Shown: positions 53,654 through 62,616, numbered from the stretch's first letter. The stretch: 64,000 nt of DNA from an uncultured Cellulomonas sp. (GCF_947494015.1 NZ_CANLTL010000002.1:124001-188000), one strand, 5' to 3'. The notes: a model not told the origin generated them from the letters alone. Numbers and translations are program-made.

Positions 53654-54486
53654 CCCTTGACCGCCCCTGCCATCAGGCCCTGCACCAGGTAGCGCTGGAG
53701 GAAGACGAAGAGCACCAGCACGGGCAGCACCGTGACGACGCCCGAAGCCAGCAGGGGCCCCCACTGGACGGTGAGGTTCCCCATGAATCCGGCCACGCCG
53801 ATCGGCAGCGTCTTGCCGTCCTCGGAGTTCACGAGCACCAGCGGGAACAGGTACTCGTTCCAGGAGAAGATGAAGGCGAACACGGCGATCGCGATAATGC
53901 CCGGCCGGGCGACGGGAACCATGATGCTCCACAGCACCCGGAGGTGGGACGCCCCGTCCATGCGCCCCGCCTCGAACAGCTCCTTGGGGATCTCCTTGAA
54001 GAAGCTGCGCAGCATCCAGACGCAGAAGGGAACGGTCAGCACCAGCTCGACCAGCACGATCCCGACGATGCTGTCCACCAGCCCGAGCTGGCTCAGGATC
54101 CGGTAGGCAGGGACGACGATCACGACGCCCGGGAACATGTACGTGAACAGGATGAGCTGACCGGCGGCCTGTCCCAGCCGGGTCCCGAAGAAGGCGAGGC
54201 TGTAGGCGCCCATGACGGCCACGACGACCGTGGCCACCGTGACCACCACGGCCACCACCACGCTGTTGCGCATCCACGTCAGCACGGCGGTCTGCGCGAA
54301 GAGCTCGGCGTAGTTGTCGAGGGTGTAGTCCGACGGCACGAGCGCGCCGCCGAAGAGCTGGCTGGGGTCGGTGATCGAGGAGATGAACAGCCAGTAGAAC
54401 GGGAAGGCCGAGTAGATCGTCGCTGCGAGGATGGCGACCCACAGGGCCGCTCGCGCACCGGTTCGCGTCTTGCGCTGGGACACCAT
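53650..54486 (-). CDS. Carbohydrate ABC transporter permease, MalG type
   Basis: A 278-residue inner-membrane permease with six predicted helices. The EAA loop is EAGRMDGASHLRVLWSIMVP, with a FSWNEYLFPLVLVNSEDGKT signature and a typical end LVQGLMAGAVKG. Its start overlaps the previous permease stop by one base (TGATG), and its own stop overlaps the GH43 start. Confidence 0.94.
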   Translation of the reverse strand: MVSQRKTRTGARAALWVAILAATIYSAFPFYWLFISSITDPSQLFGGALVPSDYTLDNYAELFAQTAVLTWMRNSVVVAVVVTVATVVVAVMGAYSLAFFGTRLGQAAGQLILFTYMFPGVVIVVPAYRILSQLGLVDSIVGIVLVELVLTVPFCVWMLRSFFKEIPKELFEAGRMDGASHLRVLWSIMVPVARPGIIAIAVFAFIFSWNEYLFPLVLVNSEDGKTLPIGVAGFMGNLTVQWGPLLASGVVTVLPVLVLFVFLQRYLVQGLMAGAVKG

Positions 54487-55451
54487 CAGTGCTTCGCCTC
54501 CCTGCGCCGCATGTAGGCGAAGTAGATGCCGGCGATGACCGCGATGGTGATGAGGGTGAGGGTCGCCCAGGCGCCCGACTCACCCACCTGCAGACCGTTG
54601 AAGGCGACGTCGTAGGTCTTGACGGGAAGGATCATGGTCTGGTCTCCGGGTCCACCGCGGGTGCCGAGGTAGATCAGGTCGAAGTTGTTGAAGTTGAACA
54701 TCGTGAAGATGAGCGCGACCGTCAGGAGGATCCCGCGCAGGTGCGGCAGGGTGACGGTGGCGAAGGTGCGGAGGCGACCGGCCCCGTCCACCGACGCGGC
54801 CTCGACGAGCTCCCCCGGGACGCTCTGCAGCCCGGCCAGGAGGATGATCATCGTGAACGGCACCCCGCGCCAGACGTTGACCCCGATGACGGTGGCCAGC
54901 GCCAGGGACTGGTCGGAGAACCACGCGAGGTCGCCCCACTCCGGGCGCACGGCACCCAGAAGGTTGTTGATGATCCCGTAGAGGTCGTTGAGCATCCACT
55001 TCCAGATGAGCGCCACCACGACCACCGGGGTGATCCACGGGAGCAGGAAGATCGCCCGCAGCCCGCCCCGTCCCCGGAAGCGTTGGTTGAGCAGCATCGC
55101 GAAGGCGAGCCCGATGGCGATCTGGAAGAACACCGAGACGCCCGTCCACAGCAGCGTGCGGCTCCAGGTCGGCCAGAAGGCGTCGCCGGTCAGCACATCG
55201 CTGTAGTTCTCGAAGCCGACGAAGGAGCTGGTGGGGCTGATGAAGCTGCGGTCGGTGAAGCTGTCGGCCACGACCGTCACCAGCGGGACGGCCATGAGCA
55301 GCACGATGACCGCCGCCGCAGGTGCCAGGAGGGCGAGGCTGACGAGCAGCTCGCGGCGCTGACGCGACCGACGTGGCGCGGGGCTGGAGGGACGCGAGGG
55401 GGTCAGTCCGCGGGTCGGCGGACTCGACTGGACGATCGAACTGCCGGACAT
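54486..55451 (-). CDS. Carbohydrate ABC transporter permease, MalF type
   Basis: A 321-residue permease. A Ser/Pro/Arg-rich cytoplasmic N-terminus precedes LLVSLALLAPAAAVIVLLMA, and the EAA loop is EAASVDGAGRLRTFATVTLP. ATG 55451 is preceded by GGAGG at 5 bases. It is 71 bases downstream of the binding-protein gene. Together with the MalG-type partner it forms a channel needing an ATPase encoded elsewhere. Confidence 0.94.
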   Translation of the reverse strand: MSGSSIVQSSPPTRGLTPSRPSSPAPRRSRQRRELLVSLALLAPAAAVIVLLMAVPLVTVVADSFTDRSFISPTSSFVGFENYSDVLTGDAFWPTWSRTLLWTGVSVFFQIAIGLAFAMLLNQRFRGRGGLRAIFLLPWITPVVVVALIWKWMLNDLYGIINNLLGAVRPEWGDLAWFSDQSLALATVIGVNVWRGVPFTMIILLAGLQSVPGELVEAASVDGAGRLRTFATVTLPHLRGILLTVALIFTMFNFNNFDLIYLGTRGGPGDQTMILPVKTYDVAFNGLQVGESGAWATLTLITIAVIAGIYFAYMRRREAKH

Positions 55452-55522
55452 GGCTGCCTCCACGAGCAGGACTGGGGGCGACCGGAAGCGCTCTGCGCGC
55501 TTCCGTCGGTGGACGGGGTGCG

Positions 55523-56830
55523 TCACTCGTCGATCGAGTCGCGCATCTGGTCGGCGACCTTCGTCGCCGCGGCCTGCGGGTCCTCGCCACCCTCGATGAC
55601 CGCCGTGGCCGCCTGGGCGACGAGGTTCAGTCCCTCCCACTCACCGGCGTGCGGGTTGGGGAGGCCGAAGACCCAGGCGTTGGGCAGGGTCTGACGCACG
55701 GCGTCCAGGAGCTCTTCCATGCCGGCCACGTGCTCGTCGTTCAGGTACGTCTCGCTGGTCTTAACCTCGGCCAGCACCGGGAGGTAGGACGACGGGTTGG
55801 CGAGCACGAGCTCCTCGTAGTGAGCCGGGTCCAGCAGGTAGGCGAGGAAGTCCTTCGCCTCGTCCGGGTGCTCGCTCTGGTTGAACGCCATGAGCGTCGA
55901 GTTCCCCATGAACGCCCCGGCGCCGCCGTTGGTGGGGACCGGCACCGCCCCGAACTGGGCGGCCACGTCGGGGCCGGCCGCCTCCAGGGCGCCCTGCATC
56001 CAGCTGCCGTAGACGAACATGCCGAGCTTCCCGGTGGTCATCGCGGCCTGGGCTTCGGGACGGTCGTAGCCGCCGGACCCGGGCGGCGAGTACCGGGCGA
56101 GCGACGAGTAGAAGTCGAGGGCCTCCACGGCCTCCGGGCTGTCGAACGTGACGGTGGTCGGGTCATCCCGGTCCACGAGGTCACCGCCGGCGGACAGGAT
56201 CATGCTGTACAGGCTCTGGGTGGTGACCATGCTCGTCGACGAGGGGACGAGGATGCCGTACTGGTCGCCGTGGGTCATCGCCGCCGCGGCGGCCTCGAGC
56301 TCGTCCCACGTCGTCGGCGGCTGCAGGCCGGCGTCGGCGAGCATCTCCTTGCTGTACCAGAGGACGACGGAGTTGTTGACGAACGGCAACGTGAAGTAGT
56401 CGCCGTCGGAGGTCTTGCTCATCTCCACCAACGTCGAGGCCGTGTCCGCCCACGCCGACTCGCCGCCGATGTCGGCTACGACGTCGTCGAGCGGCTCGAG
56501 GACGCCCTGGGCCTGGAACGACGTGGCGAACCCCGCGGACCCGATGGTGACGTCCGGGGCGTTGCCTGCGGACAGGGCGGTCTGCCACTTGGTGTAGATG
56601 TCGGCCCACGGGACGTTCACGAGGTTGACCGTGACGCCAGGGTTCTCGGCCTCGTAGTCGGCGATGGTGTCCTCGAGCACCGAGACGACGGCCGGGTCCG
56701 TCTCCGGGTTCCAGAACTCGAGCTCGACGGACCCGCCCTCGGCGGCGTCCGAGCCACCGCACGCCGTGAGCCCGAGGGCCATCGACAGGGCCATCGAGGA
56801 GACGAGGTACTTCCTGACGTTGCGCGACAT
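55523..56830 (-). CDS. Sugar ABC transporter substrate-binding lipoprotein (CUT1)
   Basis: A 435-residue lipoprotein with signal peptide and lipobox LGLTAC, then a MalE-type fold (VELEFWNPETDPAVVSVLED, NVPWADIYTKWQTALSAGNA, KLGMFVYGSWMQGALEAAG). It is the first gene of the second CUT1 operon. ATG 56830 has GGAAGG at 9 bases. CGAA-N5-TTCG dyads lie upstream and may be operators of the divergent LacI gene. Confidence 0.94.
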   Translation of the reverse strand: MSRNVRKYLVSSMALSMALGLTACGGSDAAEGGSVELEFWNPETDPAVVSVLEDTIADYEAENPGVTVNLVNVPWADIYTKWQTALSAGNAPDVTIGSAGFATSFQAQGVLEPLDDVVADIGGESAWADTASTLVEMSKTSDGDYFTLPFVNNSVVLWYSKEMLADAGLQPPTTWDELEAAAAAMTHGDQYGILVPSSTSMVTTQSLYSMILSAGGDLVDRDDPTTVTFDSPEAVEALDFYSSLARYSPPGSGGYDRPEAQAAMTTGKLGMFVYGSWMQGALEAAGPDVAAQFGAVPVPTNGGAGAFMGNSTLMAFNQSEHPDEAKDFLAYLLDPAHYEELVLANPSSYLPVLAEVKTSETYLNDEHVAGMEELLDAVRQTLPNAWVFGLPNPHAGEWEGLNLVAQAATAVIEGGEDPQAAATKVADQMRDSIDE

Positions 56831-56871
56831 GGTGGTCACCCTTCCGCGCGAGCTGCTCTGCTCGCATCGAG

Positions 56872-57006
56872 TCGAAAAACCTTCGGCCTTTCTTTCGGCC
56901 GTCACGGACGCTACACCGCCGCAACTTGGCCTGGCAACCATCGGGCGCACGTTCACATCGCTTGCCGCACGCGCCCCCGTCCGACTACGCTTCGAAAACT
57001 ATTCGG
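56872..57006. promoter_or_regulatory. Operator-like dyads between CUT1 operon and LacI gene
   Basis: TCGAAAAACCTTCGG (56872-56886) and TCGAAAACTATTCGG (56992-57006) share 12 of 15 bases and the dyad CGAA-N5-TTCG. They stand 120 bases apart at the two ends of this short, relatively AT-rich divergent region. Between them, on the minus strand at 56957-56943, is TGTGAACGTGCGCCC, nearly the motif seen at 47962 and 29493. Binding of the adjacent LacI protein to the dyads is inferred. Confidence 0.5.
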
Positions 57007-57032
57007 ACGGCAGATCACGCGGAGGAGCCACC

Positions 57033-58052
57033 ATGGGGAGAACCCTTCCGACTCAGACGGAGGTCGCGGCCCGCGCCGGGGTCTCCGCCGCGACGGTGTC
57101 CAAGGTGCTCAACGGCCACAAGGACGTGGCCGCCGCGACCCGGGCGCGCGTCTACCAGGCGATCGAGTCGATGGGCTACCGCAGCCCGTCGGCGCGTGCC
57201 CATGCGGCGCAGCTCCCTCAGGTGCTGGCGTTCGCCGATGGGATCGCGACCGCATACACCGCCACGCTGCTCGACGGCGTGATCTCTGCCGGGCAGTCGC
57301 TGGGCGTCGACATCGTCGTGCGTTTCGGTGCCCGACCTGCGGCAGGCGACCCGGCGACGAGTCGCACCCTGCCCCTCGGATGCATCGGGATCGTCGCGAT
57401 CACCTACGGGATGCGCAGTGTGGACGGCCTGGAGGCCCCGGCGAACCTCCCCGTCGTGGTCATCGACCCGTCGACGACGCAGCCGGAGCACTGGATGACC
57501 ATCGCCAGCACGAACTGGGCCGGCGCCAAGGCCGCCACCGAGCACCTGATCGATCTCGGGCACCGCCGCATCGGCTGGCTCGGAGGGCCGACCGAGTCCG
57601 TGGCGTCGTCGGACCGGCTGCACGGCTACCGGGCCGCGCTGCAGTCCGCCGGTCTCCCGCTGGACGAGGAGATCGAGGTCAACGGGGACTTCAGCGTCGA
57701 CTTCGGCCGGACGGCCGCCAGGTCGCTGCTCTCGCGGGAGCCGCGCCCCTCGGCGCTCGTGGCGGCCAACGACGAGATCGCCATCGGTGCCATCGAGGCG
57801 GCCCGGTCCATGGGCCTGGGGATCCCCGACGACGTCTCGGTCGTCGGCTACGACGGCATCCCGCAGGCGTCGTGGAGCACGCCCCGCCTCACGACGGTCC
57901 AGCAACCACTGACCGACATGGGACGCATGGCTGTCCGGATGATCGTGGACAGCGCGCGCGGAGTCCCCCCGGAATCTCGCAACATCCAGCTCGTCACCCG
58001 GCTCCTGCAGCAGGAGTCCACCTCGGCGCCGAGGGTCACCGCCGGCGCGTGA
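57033..58052 (+). CDS. LacI-family transcriptional repressor
   Basis: A 339-residue repressor. The HTH is TQTEVAARAGVSAATVSKVL (about residues 7-26), and the sensor carries VSVVGYDGIPQASWSTPRLT. ATG 57033 follows GGAGGAG. The open frame upstream is discarded because the HTH must lie at the N-terminus. It is divergent from the second CUT1 operon and likely controls it. The closest local relative by HTH (VSAATVSKVLNG) is the 11263-12414 repressor. Confidence 0.92.
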   Translation: MGRTLPTQTEVAARAGVSAATVSKVLNGHKDVAAATRARVYQAIESMGYRSPSARAHAAQLPQVLAFADGIATAYTATLLDGVISAGQSLGVDIVVRFGARPAAGDPATSRTLPLGCIGIVAITYGMRSVDGLEAPANLPVVVIDPSTTQPEHWMTIASTNWAGAKAATEHLIDLGHRRIGWLGGPTESVASSDRLHGYRAALQSAGLPLDEEIEVNGDFSVDFGRTAARSLLSREPRPSALVAANDEIAIGAIEAARSMGLGIPDDVSVVGYDGIPQASWSTPRLTTVQQPLTDMGRMAVRMIVDSARGVPPESRNIQLVTRLLQQESTSAPRVTAGA

Positions 58053-58062
58053 GATCCCGTGA

Positions 58063-58083
58063 GCGCCCCGCGAACAGGGGTGC
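58063..58083. terminator. Weak hairpin between convergent genes
   Basis: Seven-base arms 58063-58069 and 58077-58083 with one G-T pair, 10 bases after the LacI stop. It is marginal. Confidence 0.3.
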
Positions 58084-58190
58084 AGGGACAGGCGCGCCGT
58101 GTCGTCGGACCCCGAGCGCCCAGGGAGGGCGGAGCCCAGCAGATCGCCGGACTCCGCCTTCCCCCGTCGCGCGTGGAGACGCGCCGTGGT

Positions 58191-60527
58191 TCAGGCGCCT
58201 GCGCTCGTCACCCCCATGAGTCGGCGGATCTCTGAGAACTCGATGGTGCCGAACGTGTCGCGGAGGACGTCCAAGCCGTAGAGCGCCTGCGCGTTGACGA
58301 GCCCGTTGCAGGTGTCGTTGTCGTCACCCTTCTTCTTGTTCACCGCTCCGGAGAACGCGGTCTCCTCCGGAGCGCTCAGCCAGTACGCGGTCATGTAGCC
58401 CTCGCACTGGATGCCCGGGGCCGCGTAGCCCAGCATGTTGCCCGGGATCGACAGCCCGTGCTGCATGCCGGCCAGCACGATCTCGACGATGTCCACGAGC
58501 CTCGACTCTCCGGCAGCCTTCGCGACGTGGAGCATGTCGCCGACGAACTCGAGGAACTCGTCGTCGACGTATCCGCCGCCGGGGATGGCGTCGCAGACCG
58601 CCCATCCGGTGCTCCGGAAGCCACCGACGTCGAGGAGGGACCCCTCGGGGAACGGGACGTCCCAGAGGAAGAGCCACGAGCTCAGGACCTTGGCCGCCTT
58701 GAGCGCCGCGTCGAGGTGACGCTGGTCGCCGCCGAGCCTGTGGGCCATGATGAGCGACCGCATGGCGAACATGACACCGACCGAGTCGATCTTCACCGAC
58801 TTGATGTGCGAGGTGTCGTTGAGACCCCCGCAGTAGAGGATCTCCGGCACGAACGTGTCGGTGATGTAGTCGGCCGCGCGGAGGGCTGCTTCCTTGTAGT
58901 CCTCCCTGCCGGTGATCCGGTGCAGCGTCGCGAGCACCTCGATCGGGAAGATCGTGCCGGATCGCTGCTCGACGGCGGACCTCCCGAACCACTCGACCGG
59001 GTGGGTGAGCCCCTCGCCCTCCGGCGAGTACCCGCGGAACCACGCGCCGTCGTCTCCCTGGACCTCCAGGAGGAAGGCCCCGAACCGGTCCCCCGCCGCC
59101 AGCCACGCGCTCTGCTCGACCCCGTGGCGGCGTTCCTCCTCGTACGCGAGCAGAAGGGGATAGATCGATTCGCACATGGTGCGCGTGTAGTTGCCCGGCA
59201 CCGAGCGCAGGGCCCGGGCGATGGGGCCGAGGGCCCCGGTCATCTGGCTGCCCAGGTACGCGCGGGCCTCCGCGTCGTCGTCCGAGTACTGGAACGGCAG
59301 CAGGATGCCCGTGAACCACCGGACGAAGCTCTTGCTGTGCACGTCGTAGATGCCTTCGGAGAACCCGTTCTCGGCCTGCATCTCCCGCACGAAGAAGTCG
59401 AGGACCTTCCGCGCCCGATCGGTCCACAGCGGGGCGTCCTCGCGGTAGCCGCGCCGGATCGCGTTGAGGGCGTGGAGGGCCTGGGCGCCGGTGAAGCCGA
59501 ACTCGATCAGCGAGCCCAGGGTCTCGCCCGTCCGTGGCGAGAAGTGGGTCATGTAGCCGGCCGGCTGCCTCGGGTCCTCTTCGGCGTCCCACTCCCGGTA
59601 GTACAGCTGGGTGAGGAGGAAGCGGTGGCGCTCCAGCTCCTCCATGGGCAGGGGCAGCTCGGCGGGGCGCGTGCCGAGACGCTGGATCTGCCGCTGCGTG
59701 ACGCCCCAGATGGCCTCGGTCAGGTCGTCGGCGGAGAACACCCGGAGCTCGTAGTCGACGGCGGCGCTGCGGCCTTCTCGGACCGGCAGGAATCCGGCCC
59801 ACCCGCGTCCGCTGGTCTCCAGGCTGAAGGTGACCTCCTCACCGAAGGGATATCCCGCCCGGAGCGCGAGGGCCTCGCCCTCGCGGGAGACGATGCCGAG
59901 GGAGCCGATGTCCGACTCGGTGATGACCACTCCGCTGACGAGCTCGGCCTCGGAGATGGCGGCGTCGAAAGTCGGAGCACTGGTGCGGGCGAGCGAGAAG
60001 GCCTGACGCTCGTGCGGGAGGTAGGCGAGGACCGCCAGATGCCCGTTGCGGTCGTCCCGGTACTCCTGGACGTAGCCGCCGAGGTAGTCCTCCTTGCCGT
60101 CGAGGTCGGTGTCGTTGCGGTTGTACAGGGCACCGGTCACGTAGAACTGCCAGTCGGTCTGCTGTGCGGCCACCGTGCTCTCGACGACGAGCTCGGCGCG
60201 GACACCGGCCGCGGAACCTGCCTGAGGGATGGACAGCGTCCGGTTCACCAGGACGCCGTCCCCTTCGGGCGAGGGCGACCAGCGATCCTGGACGATGACT
60301 CGCGTGCCGTCGGGGAGGACGGTGTCCAGCCGACCGAGGGTCGCCTCCTCGTCCTGGTCGAGCGAGTCGTAGGGGCAGGCGGTCACGACACCGTCAGCGG
60401 TGATGAGGCGCACGGGGGACGCGGCTGCGAGAACCGGGTCGCCTCCGGAGCTGAGGATCAGCCCCAGGCCTCCTCCCACGTCGAGGGGCGTCAGTGCCAG
60501 TCGGGATCCGGTCGTGAGGTCGGTCAT
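58191..60527 (-). CDS. Large conserved protein of unrecognised family (paralogue of 49585-51906)
   Basis: A 778-residue cytoplasmic protein with the same architecture as the 49585-51906 protein: beta-rich N-terminus with LYNRNDTDLDGKEDYLGGYV, then helical repeats with HFSPRTGETLGSLIEFGFTG, FSEGIYDVHSKSFVRWFTG, VPGNYTRTMCESIYPLLLAY, YCGGLNDTSHIKSVKIDS and KKGDDNDTCNGLVNAQALYG. Conserved acidic and aromatic positions in these shared runs would suit a carbohydrate-active site. It is a single gene divergent from its own LacI regulator, with operator CTTAACCGGTTAAG between. ATG 60527 is used; an upstream open extension lacks similarity. Confidence 0.85.
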   Translation of the reverse strand: MTDLTTGSRLALTPLDVGGGLGLILSSGGDPVLAAASPVRLITADGVVTACPYDSLDQDEEATLGRLDTVLPDGTRVIVQDRWSPSPEGDGVLVNRTLSIPQAGSAAGVRAELVVESTVAAQQTDWQFYVTGALYNRNDTDLDGKEDYLGGYVQEYRDDRNGHLAVLAYLPHERQAFSLARTSAPTFDAAISEAELVSGVVITESDIGSLGIVSREGEALALRAGYPFGEEVTFSLETSGRGWAGFLPVREGRSAAVDYELRVFSADDLTEAIWGVTQRQIQRLGTRPAELPLPMEELERHRFLLTQLYYREWDAEEDPRQPAGYMTHFSPRTGETLGSLIEFGFTGAQALHALNAIRRGYREDAPLWTDRARKVLDFFVREMQAENGFSEGIYDVHSKSFVRWFTGILLPFQYSDDDAEARAYLGSQMTGALGPIARALRSVPGNYTRTMCESIYPLLLAYEEERRHGVEQSAWLAAGDRFGAFLLEVQGDDGAWFRGYSPEGEGLTHPVEWFGRSAVEQRSGTIFPIEVLATLHRITGREDYKEAALRAADYITDTFVPEILYCGGLNDTSHIKSVKIDSVGVMFAMRSLIMAHRLGGDQRHLDAALKAAKVLSSWLFLWDVPFPEGSLLDVGGFRSTGWAVCDAIPGGGYVDDEFLEFVGDMLHVAKAAGESRLVDIVEIVLAGMQHGLSIPGNMLGYAAPGIQCEGYMTAYWLSAPEETAFSGAVNKKKGDDNDTCNGLVNAQALYGLDVLRDTFGTIEFSEIRRLMGVTSAGA

Positions 60528-60743
60528 TCTCTCTGTCTTCCTAGGAGGGGTGGCACGCGGACAGAACGGCACCGAGCCCGCCGGACGCTCCCAGCGGCCA
60601 CCCGGCGAGGTGCCGCACGGGGACTTCTCTGGAGCCGTTGCCTTCCGCTCGGGCGGGCACGTCACCGTGCACCGCGGCGAGACGTCGACATGCGGATCGG
60701 CCGGCCGCCGTCGACGTGACCAGCGGCCTCGCGCAGAGAATCA

Positions 60744-60757
60744 CTTAACCGGTTAAG
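60744..60757. promoter_or_regulatory. Perfect palindromic operator CTTAACCGGTTAAG
   Basis: A 14-base perfect palindrome, AT-rich against its background, 8 bases before the GTG start of the LacI gene and 216 bases upstream of the divergent 58191-60527 gene. It is a textbook LacI-family operator in form; autoregulation is the likeliest role. Confidence 0.75.
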
Positions 60758-60765
60758 GTGCAACC

Positions 60766-61806
60766 GTGATCCGACCGAAGACGCAGCAGCCGATCGTCAG
60801 GCGCCCTCGCATCAGCGACATCGCGCGTGAAGCGGGAGTGTCGACGGCCGCCGTGTCGTATGCCCTGAACAACCGGCCTGGAGTCTCCGCCCAGACCCGG
60901 GATCGCATCCTCGAGGCGGCCGCCCGCCTCGGCTGGTCGCCGCACGACGCAGCCCGGCGTCTGTCGTCGGCGCGCTCCGAGACGATCGGCATGGTGATCG
61001 GGCGTTCGGCCGAAGTGGTGGCGACGGAGCCGTTCTTCAGCTCCTTCACGGCAGGGGTGAGCGAGGTGCTCTCAGGGGAGGGCCATTCCCTGATCCTCCA
61101 GGTGGTTCCCGATGTCGACGCGGAGATGTCGACCCTCGAGAAGTGGTGGGCACGAAGGACTGTGGATGGCGTCCTTCTGCTGGACCCCCGTGTGGGCGAC
61201 CAGCGGGTCCGCCTCGTCGAGGAGCTAGGAGTGCCGGCAGTGGTGGCGGGAGGTCCGGTGGAGAGCGCATCGGTCACGTCGGTCTGGACGGACGACGAGA
61301 TGGGGATGCGTGAGGCCGTCGGGCACCTGGTCGCCCTGGGCCACCGGCACTTCGCGCGAATCAGTGAGTCGCCCGCGCTGCTCCACAGTCGCATCCGGAC
61401 CGAGGCGATGGTCACGGCCCTTCGGGACGCCGGACTTCCGGAGCCGACAGTCCTCGAACTCGACGACACGCCGGACTCCGCGTCGACACTCACGCACCGT
61501 CTGCTCGATCAGGACGTGCGGCCGAGCATCCTCATCTGCGACAACGACCTCGTCGGGATCTCCGCCCTGACAGCACTGCGCGACCGAGGACTGGAGGTGC
61601 CGCAGGACATCTCGCTGATGGTGTGGGACGACTCGTTGCTCTGCCAGCGGATGACCCCGACCCTCTCCGCGATGCGGCGCGACGTTCTGGGCTACGGGGC
61701 TCAGGCCGCACGCGCCCTACTCGGCGCCGTCCAGGGAGCGGCGACGTCCGTGCAGCTGCACAGCGTCCCTGTCTTCATCGACCGCGAGAGCACTGGCCCC
61801 GCCTGA
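60766..61806 (+). CDS. LacI-family transcriptional repressor
   Basis: A 346-residue repressor. After about 14 basic residues the HTH reads RISDIAREAGVSTAAVSYAL, followed by the hinge and a sensor domain ending LMVWDDSLLCQRMTPTLSAM. GTG 60766 is the only usable start; it has no ribosome site and the palindrome CTTAACCGGTTAAG ends 8 bases before it, so the message may be leaderless. It is divergent from the unknown 778-residue protein and probably controls it. Confidence 0.9.
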   Translation: MIRPKTQQPIVRRPRISDIAREAGVSTAAVSYALNNRPGVSAQTRDRILEAAARLGWSPHDAARRLSSARSETIGMVIGRSAEVVATEPFFSSFTAGVSEVLSGEGHSLILQVVPDVDAEMSTLEKWWARRTVDGVLLLDPRVGDQRVRLVEELGVPAVVAGGPVESASVTSVWTDDEMGMREAVGHLVALGHRHFARISESPALLHSRIRTEAMVTALRDAGLPEPTVLELDDTPDSASTLTHRLLDQDVRPSILICDNDLVGISALTALRDRGLEVPQDISLMVWDDSLLCQRMTPTLSAMRRDVLGYGAQAARALLGAVQGAATSVQLHSVPVFIDRESTGPA

Positions 61807-61981
61807 CCGACGGCCGGTCCGCCAGGCGGCGAGAAGTACGCGATACGCGCGGTGAGAGCGTCGATGGAGTCTTCGGTGTCCGGAGACATTGCAGGCCGAG
61901 GTGGTGGCACGACGACGCCCGGGGCCGCGCAGGACTACCAGGCCGTCGCCAGATGCCGGACCCAAGGCCCGCGTCGCCTAC

Positions 61982-62446
61982 CTAGCAGTGACCCACGCGT
62001 CCGGGTCGCGGGTGGTGGCACGCAACATTGCTGTTTTGATGCTGAGGTAGAGGTCCTGCATCGCCGAGAGTGTGTGGGCGTCGGCGACCTGGAGTTGAGT
62101 GTCGGGGATGGCCCGCAGCTTGTTGAGGATCTCGGTGCGGGTGGGGCCGTCGTGCAGCAGGCGCCTGGTGGCGTGTGGTCGGATGCGGACGCTGAGCAGG
62201 CTTGTGGCATGCAGGTCCGTTGCGGCGATGTCATCGCAGTAGACGGGTTCCAGTTGCGCGAAGGTGGAGCCGGCGTAGTCCCCGTCTACGTCGTAGAAGG
62301 CTCGCAGCCGATGGTGCGCGGGGCGGTTCAGGCCCGTCGAGCGCCAATGCGGTCAAGGCGCGACGGTGGGCGTGCTCCAGGAGCACCTGACTGGGCGTGT
62401 CCCCGCCGTCCGGAACCTGGAACCATGGCGTGGCGGCGCTCGTCAT
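61982..62446 (-). pseudogene. Frameshifted remnant of a DUF6308-like gene
   Basis: A coding-like stretch starts MTSAATPWFQVPDGGDTPSQ at 62446. Near 62334 it must change frame to continue as HHRLRAFYDVDGDYAGSTFA, then DIAATDLHATSLLSVRIRP and LLHDGPTRTEILNKLRAIPD, and it ends early at a TAG (61984-61982). The second frame has the flavour of actinobacterial DUF6308 proteins as I remember them. The frameshift plus short C-terminus suggests a dead gene; a sequencing error is possible. The family name is tentative. Confidence 0.5.
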
Positions 62447-62574
62447 GCGGTGATCCTTACGTATGGGGCCGCCGGCATGGTCGCGTTCACCACGGTTGAG
62501 ACGCTTGTCCGCTGCAACTCGCCCGGGCGTTGCTGATATTGCCGTGCGCGTTGTGCGACATCCTGGCCACGCTT

Positions 62575-62612
62575 CAGAGCGCCCCCGCCGAAACGCCCGC
62601 GGGGGCGCTCTG
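62575..62612 (-). terminator. Perfect 14-bp hairpin after the small unknown gene
   Basis: The arms 62575-62588 and 62599-62612 are perfectly complementary with a 10-base loop, 4 bases beyond the stop of the minus-strand gene at 62617. There is no T-run. Confidence 0.7.
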
Positions 62613-62616
62613 AGGG

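Noticed and set aside
55373-58219. A 948-codon plus-strand open frame
   Set aside because: Spans the complement of the binding-protein and permease genes and the wrong frame of the LacI gene; no plausible domain.
58458-60719. A 753-codon plus-strand open frame opposite the 778-residue unknown protein
   Set aside because: The minus-strand reading is conserved with its paralogue at 49585-51906; the plus-strand reading is not.
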